NCBI GenBank assembly: GCA_023515745.1
Contig: JALECJ010000004.1
Coordinates: 310,001-374,000 of the forward strand
DNA length: 64,000 nucleotides
Origin: Amoeboaphelidium protococcarum
Lineage: Eukaryota; Aphelidiomycota; Aphelidea
Direction of reading: 5' to 3'
Below, in pieces: positions 54,702 through 64,000 of this stretch (position 1 is the first letter of the stretch; the number at the start of each line of letters is the position of its first letter). The position numbers and the translations under genes were made by a program. Below the pieces are notes generated by a model that saw nothing but the letters and a program-made list of their open reading frames with translations, was not told where the DNA came from and did no database searches.

Positions 54702-55082
54702 ATGCCGAAATCAGTCTAGAAATAAAAGTTTAAATCTAAAGGTGGACGAAGGAAATAGAAAATTGTGGAGGAAGTCAAGTGGGATCCAATGACGCGTAAA
54801 GAGTATCTCACCGGATTTCATAAGCGCAAATTGGAACGGTAGAAGAAGTATGAGAAGAAGAAGGAACTAATACTTAAAGAGGAACGTGCAGCTATCCGCA
54901 AGATGAAAAAGGAACAGATATAAGAGTACATTGACAAGATTAAAGAGATTGAACATTATGAAGAAGAAGAAGAAGGTGGGGACGGTGATGATCAGGATAA
55001 TATTTCAAGAGCCTTGCAAGAAGATTAAAAGTTTGAGACCCACTCCAACATTGTAACTGTAAGCACAATAGAATTGCTATGA
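54702..55082 (+). CDS. RRP17: rRNA processing protein Rrp17/NOL12
   Basis: Single exon, 126 residues. The signature is Lys-Glu-Tyr-Leu-Thr-Gly-Phe-His-Lys-Arg-Lys-Leu-Glu-Arg-Gln (near 33-47), preceded by Lys-Gly-Gly-Arg-Arg-Lys and followed by a charged coiled coil. The end, Asn-Ile-Val-Thr-Val-Ser-Thr-Ile-Glu, fits the family's C-terminal block. Rrp17 is a nucleolar 5' exonuclease for pre-60S rRNA maturation in yeast. The protein is shorter than yeast Rrp17. Confidence 0.85.
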
Positions 55083-55283
55083 AATTCCCATAGTAATATA
55101 TTTGCATTTTCTGAATATACTACAAGAATTTTATCTACTATCAATCGTAATGGTGATAACACTTATTTCTGATGAATTTTCGCGCGTAATTCTCTCAGGA
55201 CTTTTCTCTACTCTTTCAAGTACCGTTAAGCTCAAGTGTAAATCAGTCAGTCAGTTTATTCTATCACAAACTGAACATTGAAG

Positions 55284-55861
55284 ATGAACACTGCTGCAGA
55301 TAGAGTGAAAGAACATTCAAAGCAAGCCTGTACGTTGGCAAAGAAGTTTGTAAAAGAATATTACTCGCTTCAGGATGGAGACTAAAATAATCGATAGGTA
55401 ACTGTTAATCCACCTTGACCGTAATATTCAGAAACTGTTTTCAATGATGATACGCTCGAATTTAGTAGGAATTGATACGGGCAAGTTACAATGCTGGAAG
55501 TGCTGTTGTATATAATGGGAATGTGATTAACGTTGGTGCGAATGAACTCTCGAAATATCTCACAGATCTCCCTCCCACAAGGCATTACATTGACTCAATA
55601 GATGCTCAGCCTTTGTTAAGTAACTAACATTATCTTTATAATTTAATTCCTATGAATATTGATTGCAAAATGAGAATGTATGATGTGTGTGTAGATAAGG
55701 AAATCAATGTGGAAAGTGTGATGGTATCCTGTAGTGGGAGTGTTACTTATGGCCGGGATCCTAAAACTGCTGTGACGCGTCTCTTCACCCAAAAATTCGT
55801 TATTAAGCCATTGGGAGTAGACACGGCTACAATAGAAAGTGATGCATTTAGATTTACGTGA
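55284..55861 (+). CDS. NXT1: NTF2-like mRNA export factor (NXT type)
   Basis: Exons 55284-55397, 55466-55619 and 55695-55861, with introns of 68 and 75 nt; 144 residues, the size of one NTF2 fold. The start has Ala-Cys-Thr-Leu-Ala-Lys-Lys-Phe-Val-Lys-Glu-Tyr-Tyr. The middle shows Tyr-Leu-Thr-Asp-Leu-Pro-Pro-Thr and Ser-Ile-Asp-Ala-Gln-Pro. The end has Val-Ser-Cys-Ser-Gly-Ser-Val and Ser-Asp-Ala-Phe-Arg-Phe, the layout of NXT1/p15. It would pair with NXF1/Mex67 in mRNA export. A plain NTF2 is less likely given the end motif. Intron 2 is 3n long and TGA-free. Confidence 0.8.
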
Positions 55862-55986
55862 TAAAAATTGCGAATTGTTGTTGTTAAATATCAATCTATT
55901 CTTCTTTCCCATCTGTCACCACTACGATCATGTATTTACTACTCATCGTATAGATTACACTAAATCTATCATTCATACTCAGATCT

Positions 55987-56943
55987 TCAAACGAAAATAT
56001 CGTCCACATTGTCCCAATCGTCTTCAGTAATACTATCCCAGAACCTATATACAAAAATGATGGCTGCCAGATTGCACAGTGTGGCAAACATTGTGCCGTC
56101 CACATTGCCACTAGTCCCTTGACAGATGGTGACATTGAGGACGAACATCATCACCTGCGACAGGATGATAAAGAGAAGAGCAACGTACAAATTGATCAGT
56201 GGTTTCTATTCGCCGAGATTCTTGGCCACCAGCACCGTCTGTAATATCACGTATATCAATGTGAACACGATAGGTAGCAGCAGGTAGACCACAAATAGAG
56301 CGATGCTGTCAGTGCCAGACGACAGAGAGCCGCCGAGTAGACGTACAGACGATGCAGCGTCCAGCGCAATAATGGAAACACCAGCTGTTATAGCGGCACC
56401 ACTCAACAGAATACTGAAGAAGCTCAGCGGAGATCCATCTTCAACCAGCTGATAGCCTACAGCACCGTTCAGCATGAGAATCCAGAAAGTACCCACAATG
56501 AACCCAATCTATATACCGCTGATGATCTAGTTGATTGATTCTGTGAGTAGAAATCCACCAGTAGTGATCACCTAGAGACACATTGTGACAAAGTACCAGC
56601 CAAATAAAAGATTCATCTCCTTCCTGCCGACTGCAGCATACTTTGTGAATGCTCGATAAACCATGACTAATACCAGCAGGGCACTGATTGCGCTTATTGC
56701 CACATCTCCAAGATTTCGATACGAGTTGGAATTGATTTAAAATGTCTTCAACTCGCACTGCAAGCTTCTAGCAGATATTAACGTATTTGGCTGATCAGAT
56801 AAAGTGGCCTGGGTGGTGTTATCATTCTACTACTACTATCCCAATAAAGCCTCTGTGCTGTTATAGAAAAACAATGAGCACGCAGGGAGCAGTGCTTCAT
56901 TGCAGAGCTAGAGGAAGTTTCCAAACTAAACGCCATTCAACAT
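55987..56943 (-). CDS. CHS7: Chitin synthase export chaperone Chs7
   Basis: Single exon, 318 residues, with seven hydrophobic segments after a Cys-containing N-terminus (Phe-Leu-Gln-Leu-Cys-Asn-Glu-Ala-Leu-Leu-Pro-Ala-Cys). Chs7 signatures: Ala-Ala-Val-Gly-Arg-Lys-Glu-Met, Gly-Thr-Phe-Trp-Ile-Leu-Met-Leu-Asn-Gly, Leu-Val-Glu-Asp-Gly-Ser-Pro-Leu-Ser, Gly-Asn-Val-Asp-Gly-Thr and the terminal Phe-Trp-Asp-Ser-Ile-Thr-Glu-Asp-Asp-Trp. It helps chitin synthase III leave the ER. The family is characteristic of fungi and their close relatives, so it is a strong marker of the organism. A Gln run of four TAG lies in the first loop. Confidence 0.93.
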
Positions 56944-57744
56944 TGATGTGCTGTTTTTAAATGTATAGTCCTGCTATAAATTCTTTAGATTTGCTTTTAA
57001 TTTAAATACCGCAGTAGATACGGCAATGTATGTATTAATTTAACTCAAGAAAATTACAATCAACACTAAGGTAGTATAAGTGAAAGGGCAGGCAATCTTT
57101 AAGGCTTTATCAAATCACGTGGGATAAAAATAGCCACTTGGCAACGGCTGAACAACGTTTCCACTGCTCTGATTGGGGCACAATAAAGGACTCAAGTTAC
57201 ATCTATCCTTTGAGCTTCCATGATGTAATGTCTCAGTAAGAGGTAGACAAGTTTAAAGAATGTCATGGTAAAGTGTTGAGTACTTTAATTTTTATCAGAA
57301 ATTAGAGTAAAAGTTTGCAAGTGAGCCCATTTGAACTTCATTATGCTCTGTTTAAAAGTTTCAATCCATCACTAGCGTATCACAAAAGGATACTTTTCAA
57401 TTGCTCCTCCACATCTCTAAGGCAACCTAAATTGAAGCTCAATCCCTCTAAACAAGAGCGATGAATCTCTATTTAACTAACAGCAAATTATAAACACGAT
57501 CTGAGGAGAGTCAACCATATGATCAGGGACCTCTAAAAGAGCGAAAGCAAATAGGAGCCTTTTGATTGGAGCCAAGTTCTAACGTGAATCATTAAACACG
57601 AGTTGAAAATTGCTGATTTTGAAACTCAACTAGAATTAGTAAAATACATTCTTCTTCTTTTCTTCATACATATCTATCAAAGAATTCTCTTACATACCTC
57701 TTAACAATAACCAGCTTATACCGCGCTCTCAATACTTTATCAAA
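56944..57744. other. Intergenic region, nothing recognised
   Basis: About 800 bp between the divergent CHS7 and secreted-protein genes. No coding-like frame or RNA gene that I can support on either strand. Confidence 0.45.
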
Positions 57745-58257
57745 ATGCTTAAATATCTGATAACTTTGGCTTCCGTCACCTACTTGTCTTCCGCTCTGGC
57801 CACTTCTGGTGATGTTACATTCAAGCTGGTCGATAAGCTCACGCCTGGTCTGAGCTTTTGCTCTTTCCCCGCTGCTAATAATGATATTAAGCTGGGCGGT
57901 CCTTTGGATGAGGTCCGCAAATTCTCTTATTGTGTTGACAGCAATTCCACCTATACTCTGAAGCCTGATGGCGCACTGTTTCTCAATGGTAAGCGCGTTA
58001 ATGTCGGTGGCTTGGACAAGATCAAAGTTGGCACCAAGTAGTACCTGGTATTTGATGACAAGTCTACACGTCAGTTTAAGATTGTCAATGGCAATTCGCT
58101 GCAAGATGTTAGCACCGGGCTATTCGTCGCCATGCTTGATCAGCATGCTGGTTTGAATGACTATCCAAAACCATGGAAGGCCACTGTGGTGCCCGTTAGC
58201 GCCTCTGCTTCAGATAAAGATGTTATCAACGCGGTCAACTCTGCTTCCTCCGCTTGA
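57745..58257 (+). CDS. Small secreted protein, unknown function
   Basis: Single exon, 170 residues. The N-terminus is a good signal peptide (Met-Leu-Lys-Tyr-Leu-Ile-Thr-Leu-Ala-Ser-Val, with a likely cut near Ala-Leu-Ala). The mature part is polar, probably beta-rich, with two Cys (Ser-Phe-Cys-Ser, Ser-Tyr-Cys-Val) and an Asn-Ser-Thr glycosylation site. There is only one TAG in the whole frame, and codon use is otherwise like that of highly expressed genes such as RPSA, so the protein may be abundant. No family recognised. Confidence 0.8.
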
Positions 58258-58497
58258 ACCTGAACTCAATTATTAGTCTGTGGCTACAATTATATAATTT
58301 TATCACGAATGAATACCGAAAATAGATTATGATTTTTCTTTATATAAAGTTTTGTATGACCTTATTTTTGTGTCAATTCTTTAGCAAAAACATCTCATGC
58401 TGACTCTCACTGAGCCGTTTGAGTGTCGCAGACGACCTCCATTCTTCTCTTCGTCGTCGCGTCAAAAACTGAAAGCGAGAAATTTAATAACGTTCAT

Positions 58498-59538
58498 ATG
58501 AGCCAGTAAGGGAAGAGGAGAACGACGAAGGATCTGGCTGCGGATAACGTTGGTCTCACCTGGGCCAATGTAGATGCTTAAATTTCGAAGAGTAATGAGT
58601 TGCGCAGCAAAGAGTAAAAGAAGCTGGAGGAGTAAATCATGGCCACTTTGCCCGTGCTTGACCGCAGCTTAATGGACACTTTTGGATTTGGATCACTTTA
58701 GGAGGAGTAGCATGCTCAGTGTCCTCAGTGTGAAAGAGTATTATTGCATAGTCATCTCGAACGGCATGTCGCTGAGTGTAACGATCAGTAGCTTGAGATT
58801 TATGATGCGACCGAGCAGATTGGCAATTCAGCTGAAGAAGCAGCTTAAGCTTTGGGAGATAGTATGGATCTGTCCGGCAATGATACCGCGAACGGCCACC
58901 AGGTTGATGCATATGATGATGATTTCGATGAAATGCATAGTACTCATGGTGATAGTAGCGATCGAGAAGATGGATTTAATTAGGAGGCTTTCAAATGCGG
59001 TGTCATATCCAAGCTGAATCCGTTTCCGTGTTAGAATTCGATAATATGCTCTTTGCACACGTTCCAAGAGAAGCTCAAGGTGTCGCGATCAAAGAATCTC
59101 TACTGCCTTATTGATGACTTTATAGCTTAGAAATCTGGCAGAGCACTCCCATTAGAGTAATAGTATGAATTATTTGTCGGTGATTACAGTGTCGGCGATA
59201 AGTAGAAAGAATACAAGTAGCAATAATAAAGTTAGCGATTGTTGAGATCGAATGTATGGCGTCCGAATGTAAATATCGTTCATGTCAATGATAGTACTCA
59301 ATAAGCATCATCTTCTACTGATGCAGGAGGTGTTACTACTGGTGATTCTCTTCCTTCTAAAGATCCCGAGCTGGAGACTCTTGTGCAGAGGGTTCTAGTT
59401 GCAAGGCGAAATGTTGATGATATGAAAGTGAAATCGTCTAGTGTATACCAGGAGACTGCTCAGACCCTGATGGACCGTCAAAGGTAACGGCTTCTTTTCA
59501 CTTCCGCCCTCACTGGCAAGAAGTTGAAATTCAATTGA
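58498..59538 (+). CDS. SGF73: SAGA subunit Sgf73/ataxin-7
   Basis: Single exon, 346 residues. An N-terminal C2HC finger, Cys-Pro-Gln-Cys-Glu-Arg ... His-Leu-Glu-Arg-His-Val-Ala-Glu-Cys (near 78-97), matches the zinc finger that joins Sgf73 to the Ubp8 deubiquitinase module. The SCA7 domain (near 170-225) has Cys-Gly-Val-Ile, Pro-Phe-Pro-Cys, Ile-Cys-Ser-Leu-His and Lys-Val-Ser-Arg-Ser-Lys. The C-terminal part is Ser/Thr/Gln-rich. Ataxin-7 is the polyQ-disease homologue; no long Gln run occurs here. The call rests on having both fingers in order. Confidence 0.82.
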
Positions 59539-59620
59539 AAAGTTGTTGATTTATTGCAATGTATTATAAAATGCACTAGTTTTAATAAAGATATTTTTTT
59601 CATTTCAAAGCAACTCGCAT

Positions 59621-62600
59621 TCATTTGTTCACATTCCCATCACCAGATGCAGCCGCATTATTGTTCAAATCACGACCACTACCAGCATGAGGCAGCATAC
59701 AACTTCTTGCCACAGACTCGAACAGTCTTTCAATATCAGGTGCACAGCGCGTAAAGGCATGACTCCAAAAGTTGTGCTTTTAATTCTTCAACAGCTCAAT
59801 GAATGTGATCAGTATTCCCCAAGGATGAGGACGATTCACAATCAATCTTTCCAACAGCACTCTAGTGATCTACTCTTTCACGATATCGCTGGCAGATTCA
59901 TGGAAGAGAGTCAACAATAATACACTAAAGTAGTAAGTGTGCGCATTTGGATATCTCAGCTGATTCGCAATAGCATTCAACACATGATATCTTCCTTCAG
60001 TATCAATATCCAGAACAAGAGCCTTCATCAATTGAAAGTTTAAACTCTTGGCCGAGTACTTCTTCTCAACACTGGACGCCTGAGATAGGATAGCATCGAC
60101 ACCAACATGATACACGACAGCATTGATAAGCTGTATGTTATAGTTTGTTCCATGCAAAAACACCTCCTAAGAGGAGAGCACCAGACGTTACTTCACCGAC
60201 TTAACAAACTCTTCAGCAGATCCGCTTCCACTCAGATAGGAATTGATCGGTTCAAGCAACTACTTCTCGCGTAATTAAACATCATGATCCACTGCTAGCG
60301 GAGGTTGAATCTAAATCTCAGGCAACGCTTCAATCTTCAAATTAGGAGTAAAAGGATCTGGCAATAACATGCTGCGAGGAAACGCACTCAAAATCAGATT
60401 TCTCAACTGGATACACGATGGCGGGATCACATTACAGAACTGGAAAAAGTATTAGCACAGAAACTCTGGTACATCATGCAGCAAGACCAGCAGAATCCTC
60501 AGCGATCCTTTGTACAGCAATCGTATTGGATCAGTCATTTCAGCATGTCTCAAGAATGGGGACAGAAACTGGAAGAGATCCATTAACAGTACAAAGTATG
60601 ACTACCAACCACTATTCTAGATCCACTACTGAGATTCTTACTGCGACGAATCTTCCTCCAGCATGAACGGCATAAATTGGCGATGAGATACAAGTTCTAG
60701 CCAAGCAAAGGCAAAGGAAGCAATTCTAGACGGATTCAGAGTATGTAACGCATTACTTATGATAGTGAGGCACTTAATTACACTCAACTTGTCACTGAAA
60801 TGCTAGTGGTGCAGCAAATTCATAACAGAAGCAAACAGTCTAAAGTACGGCTTCTGATTAAAAGATTTCGAATGCAGCTAATAGTCATTGACAAGAACCA
60901 TCACCACAGTGGCAATAGTCTTGGAGAACATCACCTCTTCCTACACCACAGTGGCAGCAGCACTGTAATGTCTCAACACAAAGAAGATAAACTTTGCCAC
61001 CAGATCCATCTTTGAAAGGTATACATGACCAACTCCTTATACTTCAGAGAACTGATTGAACTACTGAACTGAATACTCCACACAGGTACGCAGCATCGAC
61101 AAAAATTCATTATCATCTCTCAAGACATTCAACTGCTCCAAAGAAGATCTAAAGTCCTTAGGCAATTAATTCCAATTTTAAGAACCAGATTCAGAGACCA
61201 TATTCCATTTCTAAAAGACTTCGACAAACCTCACCTTTCTCTCCAGATACTCATCAGACTGAATGTAGAATATGCTCTACGCCTTCAGTTTAATCTCGTC
61301 TAGCATGAGACGCGTATCCCCATCCAATTGGATAGAATCCCCGCCGGATTAAGTCACTTGAGCCAGTGCAACCAGAGATGTATAGAATTCAGCATGAGTA
61401 ACAATCGGAGGATTGGTGAATAGACACTGATGAATCAAACGAATGGCAAAGCTTATCTTTGATGCTTCTTTACTCAGAATGAACTTTGCAATGACACCAT
61501 CATACTCTAATATATTCAACAATCCAGACTGAATAAGAGCAATATTAATAGGAACCTTCAACTTGATTTCCTCCTCCGAAAAGAACAACCAAGTTGTAAA
61601 TTCGGTAGCAACTGTACGGCTCAATTCACATATTCTCTCCAACAGCACAATATAGATTTCTATTCCCAGCACAATCTCAGTCTTGAATAAAAGCGACACC
61701 AGTTTCTAACTAAACCACAGCGCCAACTCATCGCGAACAAAAAACTGTGAAGCTGCAACGTTAATCTATCTCACCAGCGTGATAATCTCATGATCTGATG
61801 GCAAGCTTGATAGAGATACATTAGCATTCTATTTCACAATTTTATCCAATTCATCCAGGAGGGCCGAAATCTTGTCCATAATCTGTTGCAGCGGATTAGC
61901 AGAGGGTAAATCTTCAATCAGGTCACTAGGTACAGGATTACTCATCATTGGTACGACACCGCCAGTCTGTGGTTGCTGCTACTATTATTACTACATAGAC
62001 GAAACAACCTACGCAGACTATACACCGCTTAGAGCAGGCGGTACTTGAATAGAACCGTTGCTTGCAAAACTTTCATAAACATTTTGGGCATTCTATGGAG
62101 GTGCAGCAGATAGCCCAATAAATTTAGCCGGTATGTTTTACGGCAGCTCCGACCAAGGCATACCACGCTCTCTCTGACGACGTCTGGCCAGAAAAGCGAG
62201 ATTGAGAGACTCCAAAATGCTAGGAATCGATTTATCCATTGAGGCCTTCTGTATAATCTGACATCCCAACTCACCATTCTCCGGTGTGATAGAAGCCAAT
62301 ATCATATCAATCATCGGATCGCCAATTCCACTCTGTTACAAAGCAGAGCGCAGGTTCTAATTCAAGCACTTCATGAAAGGATCTTTGCAGGTGACTAGAG
62401 CCAAATTTCCACTTAAATTCTGGACCATAAGCACTGCGGCCCTCTTCAACCTATCCTCATTTCCTTCACTGGCGAAGTCTTTCGTAATTAAATCACGAGT
62501 TGCAATCACTGCAATTGACACTGATCTCTCCACAACTGGCACCAGAACTTCTTTAATGGCACGATCAACAGCAGATACGACAAGCTTCTTCAATGCAGGA

Positions 62601-64000
62601 TGGGCATTAAAGAGCGGTGCATTGCCACTAAACGACACGTACTGCGCAAGATCGGGAATAGATACATTACCGTGATCATCATACACAACAACGGGACATG
62701 TCAGCTAAGTACCGGGGGCGATAAAGTTGGAAGACACTGCAGACATGTTGTCTTGGATAGATAACTAATCGAATCCAATGTTGGCAGAATCTGCATACGA
62801 CAATGGTCTGCTACCAGGTGGAAACAGCACGGAACTCGGTTCAATATCTTTCAACTCAACATCGACAGACTTGCATAGAACCTCAATCTCAAACTTCAGA
62901 TTTAACTTCAAGTCTGCATTATTATACAGCTCTACCAACAATCTCAAAATCGACATCAGCCATGGATTAGGTGGTACATACACTCTGCTATTCTTGCAAT
63001 GCTCCAGTACTTTGCAAACAAATGGTATAGTCACAATAAGTCTCTGTGACTTATAGCCAGACAAGATAAGCTCCTTCAAGTTCAGTTAAGTGGACAGAAT
63101 GGGCTTATTCTTTGCAATAGTCACCATTCCCAACCATGATCCCAAATTCTTGAGTAAAGTCCTCTCCTGAGAGGAAGTGACAGTCTTCTGGGAATTCAGC
63201 AGTACTTTGATGTTAGCGTAAGTCTCATCCAGTACTCTCTTACTTAACTGAGGAGACTTTAGATTATCTACAACCTGCCAGTATAAAGGATGAAAGTTGG
63301 GCTCAGTACTGACGCGCTTCACAATCAGATAATTAATGAACCAACTATAGTTCTCCTCTGACAACAACTAGCGTAGATCCTTAGACTTTTCATCCATATT
63401 GTCAATCGATAGATTATTTACCACAAACAGAATTTTCTCTTGAGTAGCCTAATCCGGAGCATTCAAAGAATCTGCAGACTTGAGTAGAGACTCCTAACTA
63501 CCACTAGTCTTTGGCTTTTTGACTTCCTGCTGCTGGACAGGCGGTTTGCTCAGAGCCACCTTGATAGCTTGCGCCAAATCTGGGCACGAGTCGACAAACG
63601 TAGAAATCTACAACAAATGATTACAATACTAAGGCCATTCACCCAATCTACTTTGATATTGGCGCAGAGCACAAACTGCAAACTTGAACATCTTTGACCC
63701 AGCAGGTCTGCGAAGAGATTCCAGAACATATCTCAACGCAAGACCCAAACGATTAGGACTCAGCAGCTTCTTATTCACCAACTTTCCCAACAATTCAGCA
63801 GTAATCAGCAATTCTTTATCAGGATACTTTGGAAAGAAGCGATACTCATCAAAGAGGTTATGGATCATGCAATCAAATATCTCCTTCTCTTTTTCAACTG
63901 CTGAGGACTTGAAGCTAGACAGAAGATCAATAACGGCATTGATAGACATGGACTCTCCATAAATCTTTTCATAATACTAATTTGCCTTCTCTTCAACATC
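59621..64000 (-). CDS. NOT1: CCR4-NOT scaffold NOT1, C-terminal part
   Basis: Minus-strand frame open across the window edge; the last 1459 residues are present and end at TGA 59621-59623. It begins inside the MIF4G domain that binds Caf1 ([16 protein letters not shown]). The DUF3819/CAF40-binding region follows ([14 protein letters not shown]). The C-terminal Not1 superfamily domain comes last ([10 protein letters not shown], [18 protein letters not shown]). NOT1 holds the deadenylase complex together. No intron is needed in this part. Several conserved Gln are TAG or TAA. Confidence 0.97.

Noticed and set aside
1-64000. Ciliate or diplomonad origin, since these also use UAR for Gln
   Set aside because: CHS7, CTK3, a single-function Cab4-type adenylyltransferase and the fungal-style rhomboid favour the fungal lineage; this remains inference.

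Overview
The window is eukaryotic nuclear DNA in which TAA and TAG must be read as glutamine and TGA is the normal stop. Read this way, dozens of conserved proteins become complete. Conserved Gln positions fall on TAG or TAA, for example the catalytic Gln of the Rab5 WDTAGQE motif. Two near-identical ribosomal protein SA genes differ by CAG versus TAG at one codon. Introns are few, short (about 46-75 nt) and GT-AG, with one probable GC-AG. The gene set points to the fungal side of the opisthokonts: CHS7, CTK3, SGF73, SPP2, APA2 and a fungal-style rhomboid. An early-branching holomycotan such as an aphelid fits this, but that placement is inference.

Layout. 1-4461: the end of a Pro/Ala/Gln-rich protein, a 2-kb stretch without a firm gene, and a large secreted repeat protein with a Kex2-like site. 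4740-13824: a small spliced ORF, OS-9/Yos9, IWS1, Rab5, a cyclic-nucleotide-binding/F-box/LRR protein and LSM14/Scd6. 14518-24468: cytochrome b5 reductase, a SET/MYND protein, CTK3, RRP15, a Hot13-like CHY zinc finger, OTUD6, SPP2, POLD2, and an EF-hand rhomboid whose catalytic Ser is replaced by Asn. 24925-31612: a DOCK-family exchange factor and an orphan gene with a damaged or unresolved 5' end. 32018-38760: two copies of an RPSA segment, each carrying the 3' end of FANCL, separated by an orphan gene and decayed transposon sequence. Only the second copy is joined to an intact FANCL. 40012-50027: citrate carrier, Hikeshi, a J-domain protein, a dynamin-like GTPase, a RasGAP with a very large internal insertion, and phosphopantetheine adenylyltransferase. 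50092-59538: an orphan gene, mitochondrial ribosome recycling factor, NAA10 (crossed by an assembly gap), a tiny RING protein, APA2, RRP17, an NXT-like protein, CHS7, a small secreted protein and SGF73/ataxin-7. 59621-64000: the C-terminal 1460 codons of NOT1.

Most of the genes are housekeeping: transcription and mRNA fate (IWS1, CTK3, SGF73, NOT1, LSM14, SPP2, NXT), ribosome production (RRP15, RRP17, RPSA), membrane traffic (Rab5, dynamin, DOCK, RasGAP) and DNA maintenance (POLD2, FANCL). They do not form operons. Many sit in tight divergent or convergent pairs.

The most unusual signal is the Rab5 gene. It reaches a perfect prenylation terminus (Cys-Gly-Cys) immediately before a TAA codon, while the next in-frame TGA would add 35 residues and run into the neighbouring gene. 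This suggests that TAA can still terminate translation in some contexts here. Other points of interest are TGA-free introns of length 3n, UAR codons just before the TGA of several genes, the rhomboid pseudoprotease, and the cNMP/F-box/LRR fusion.
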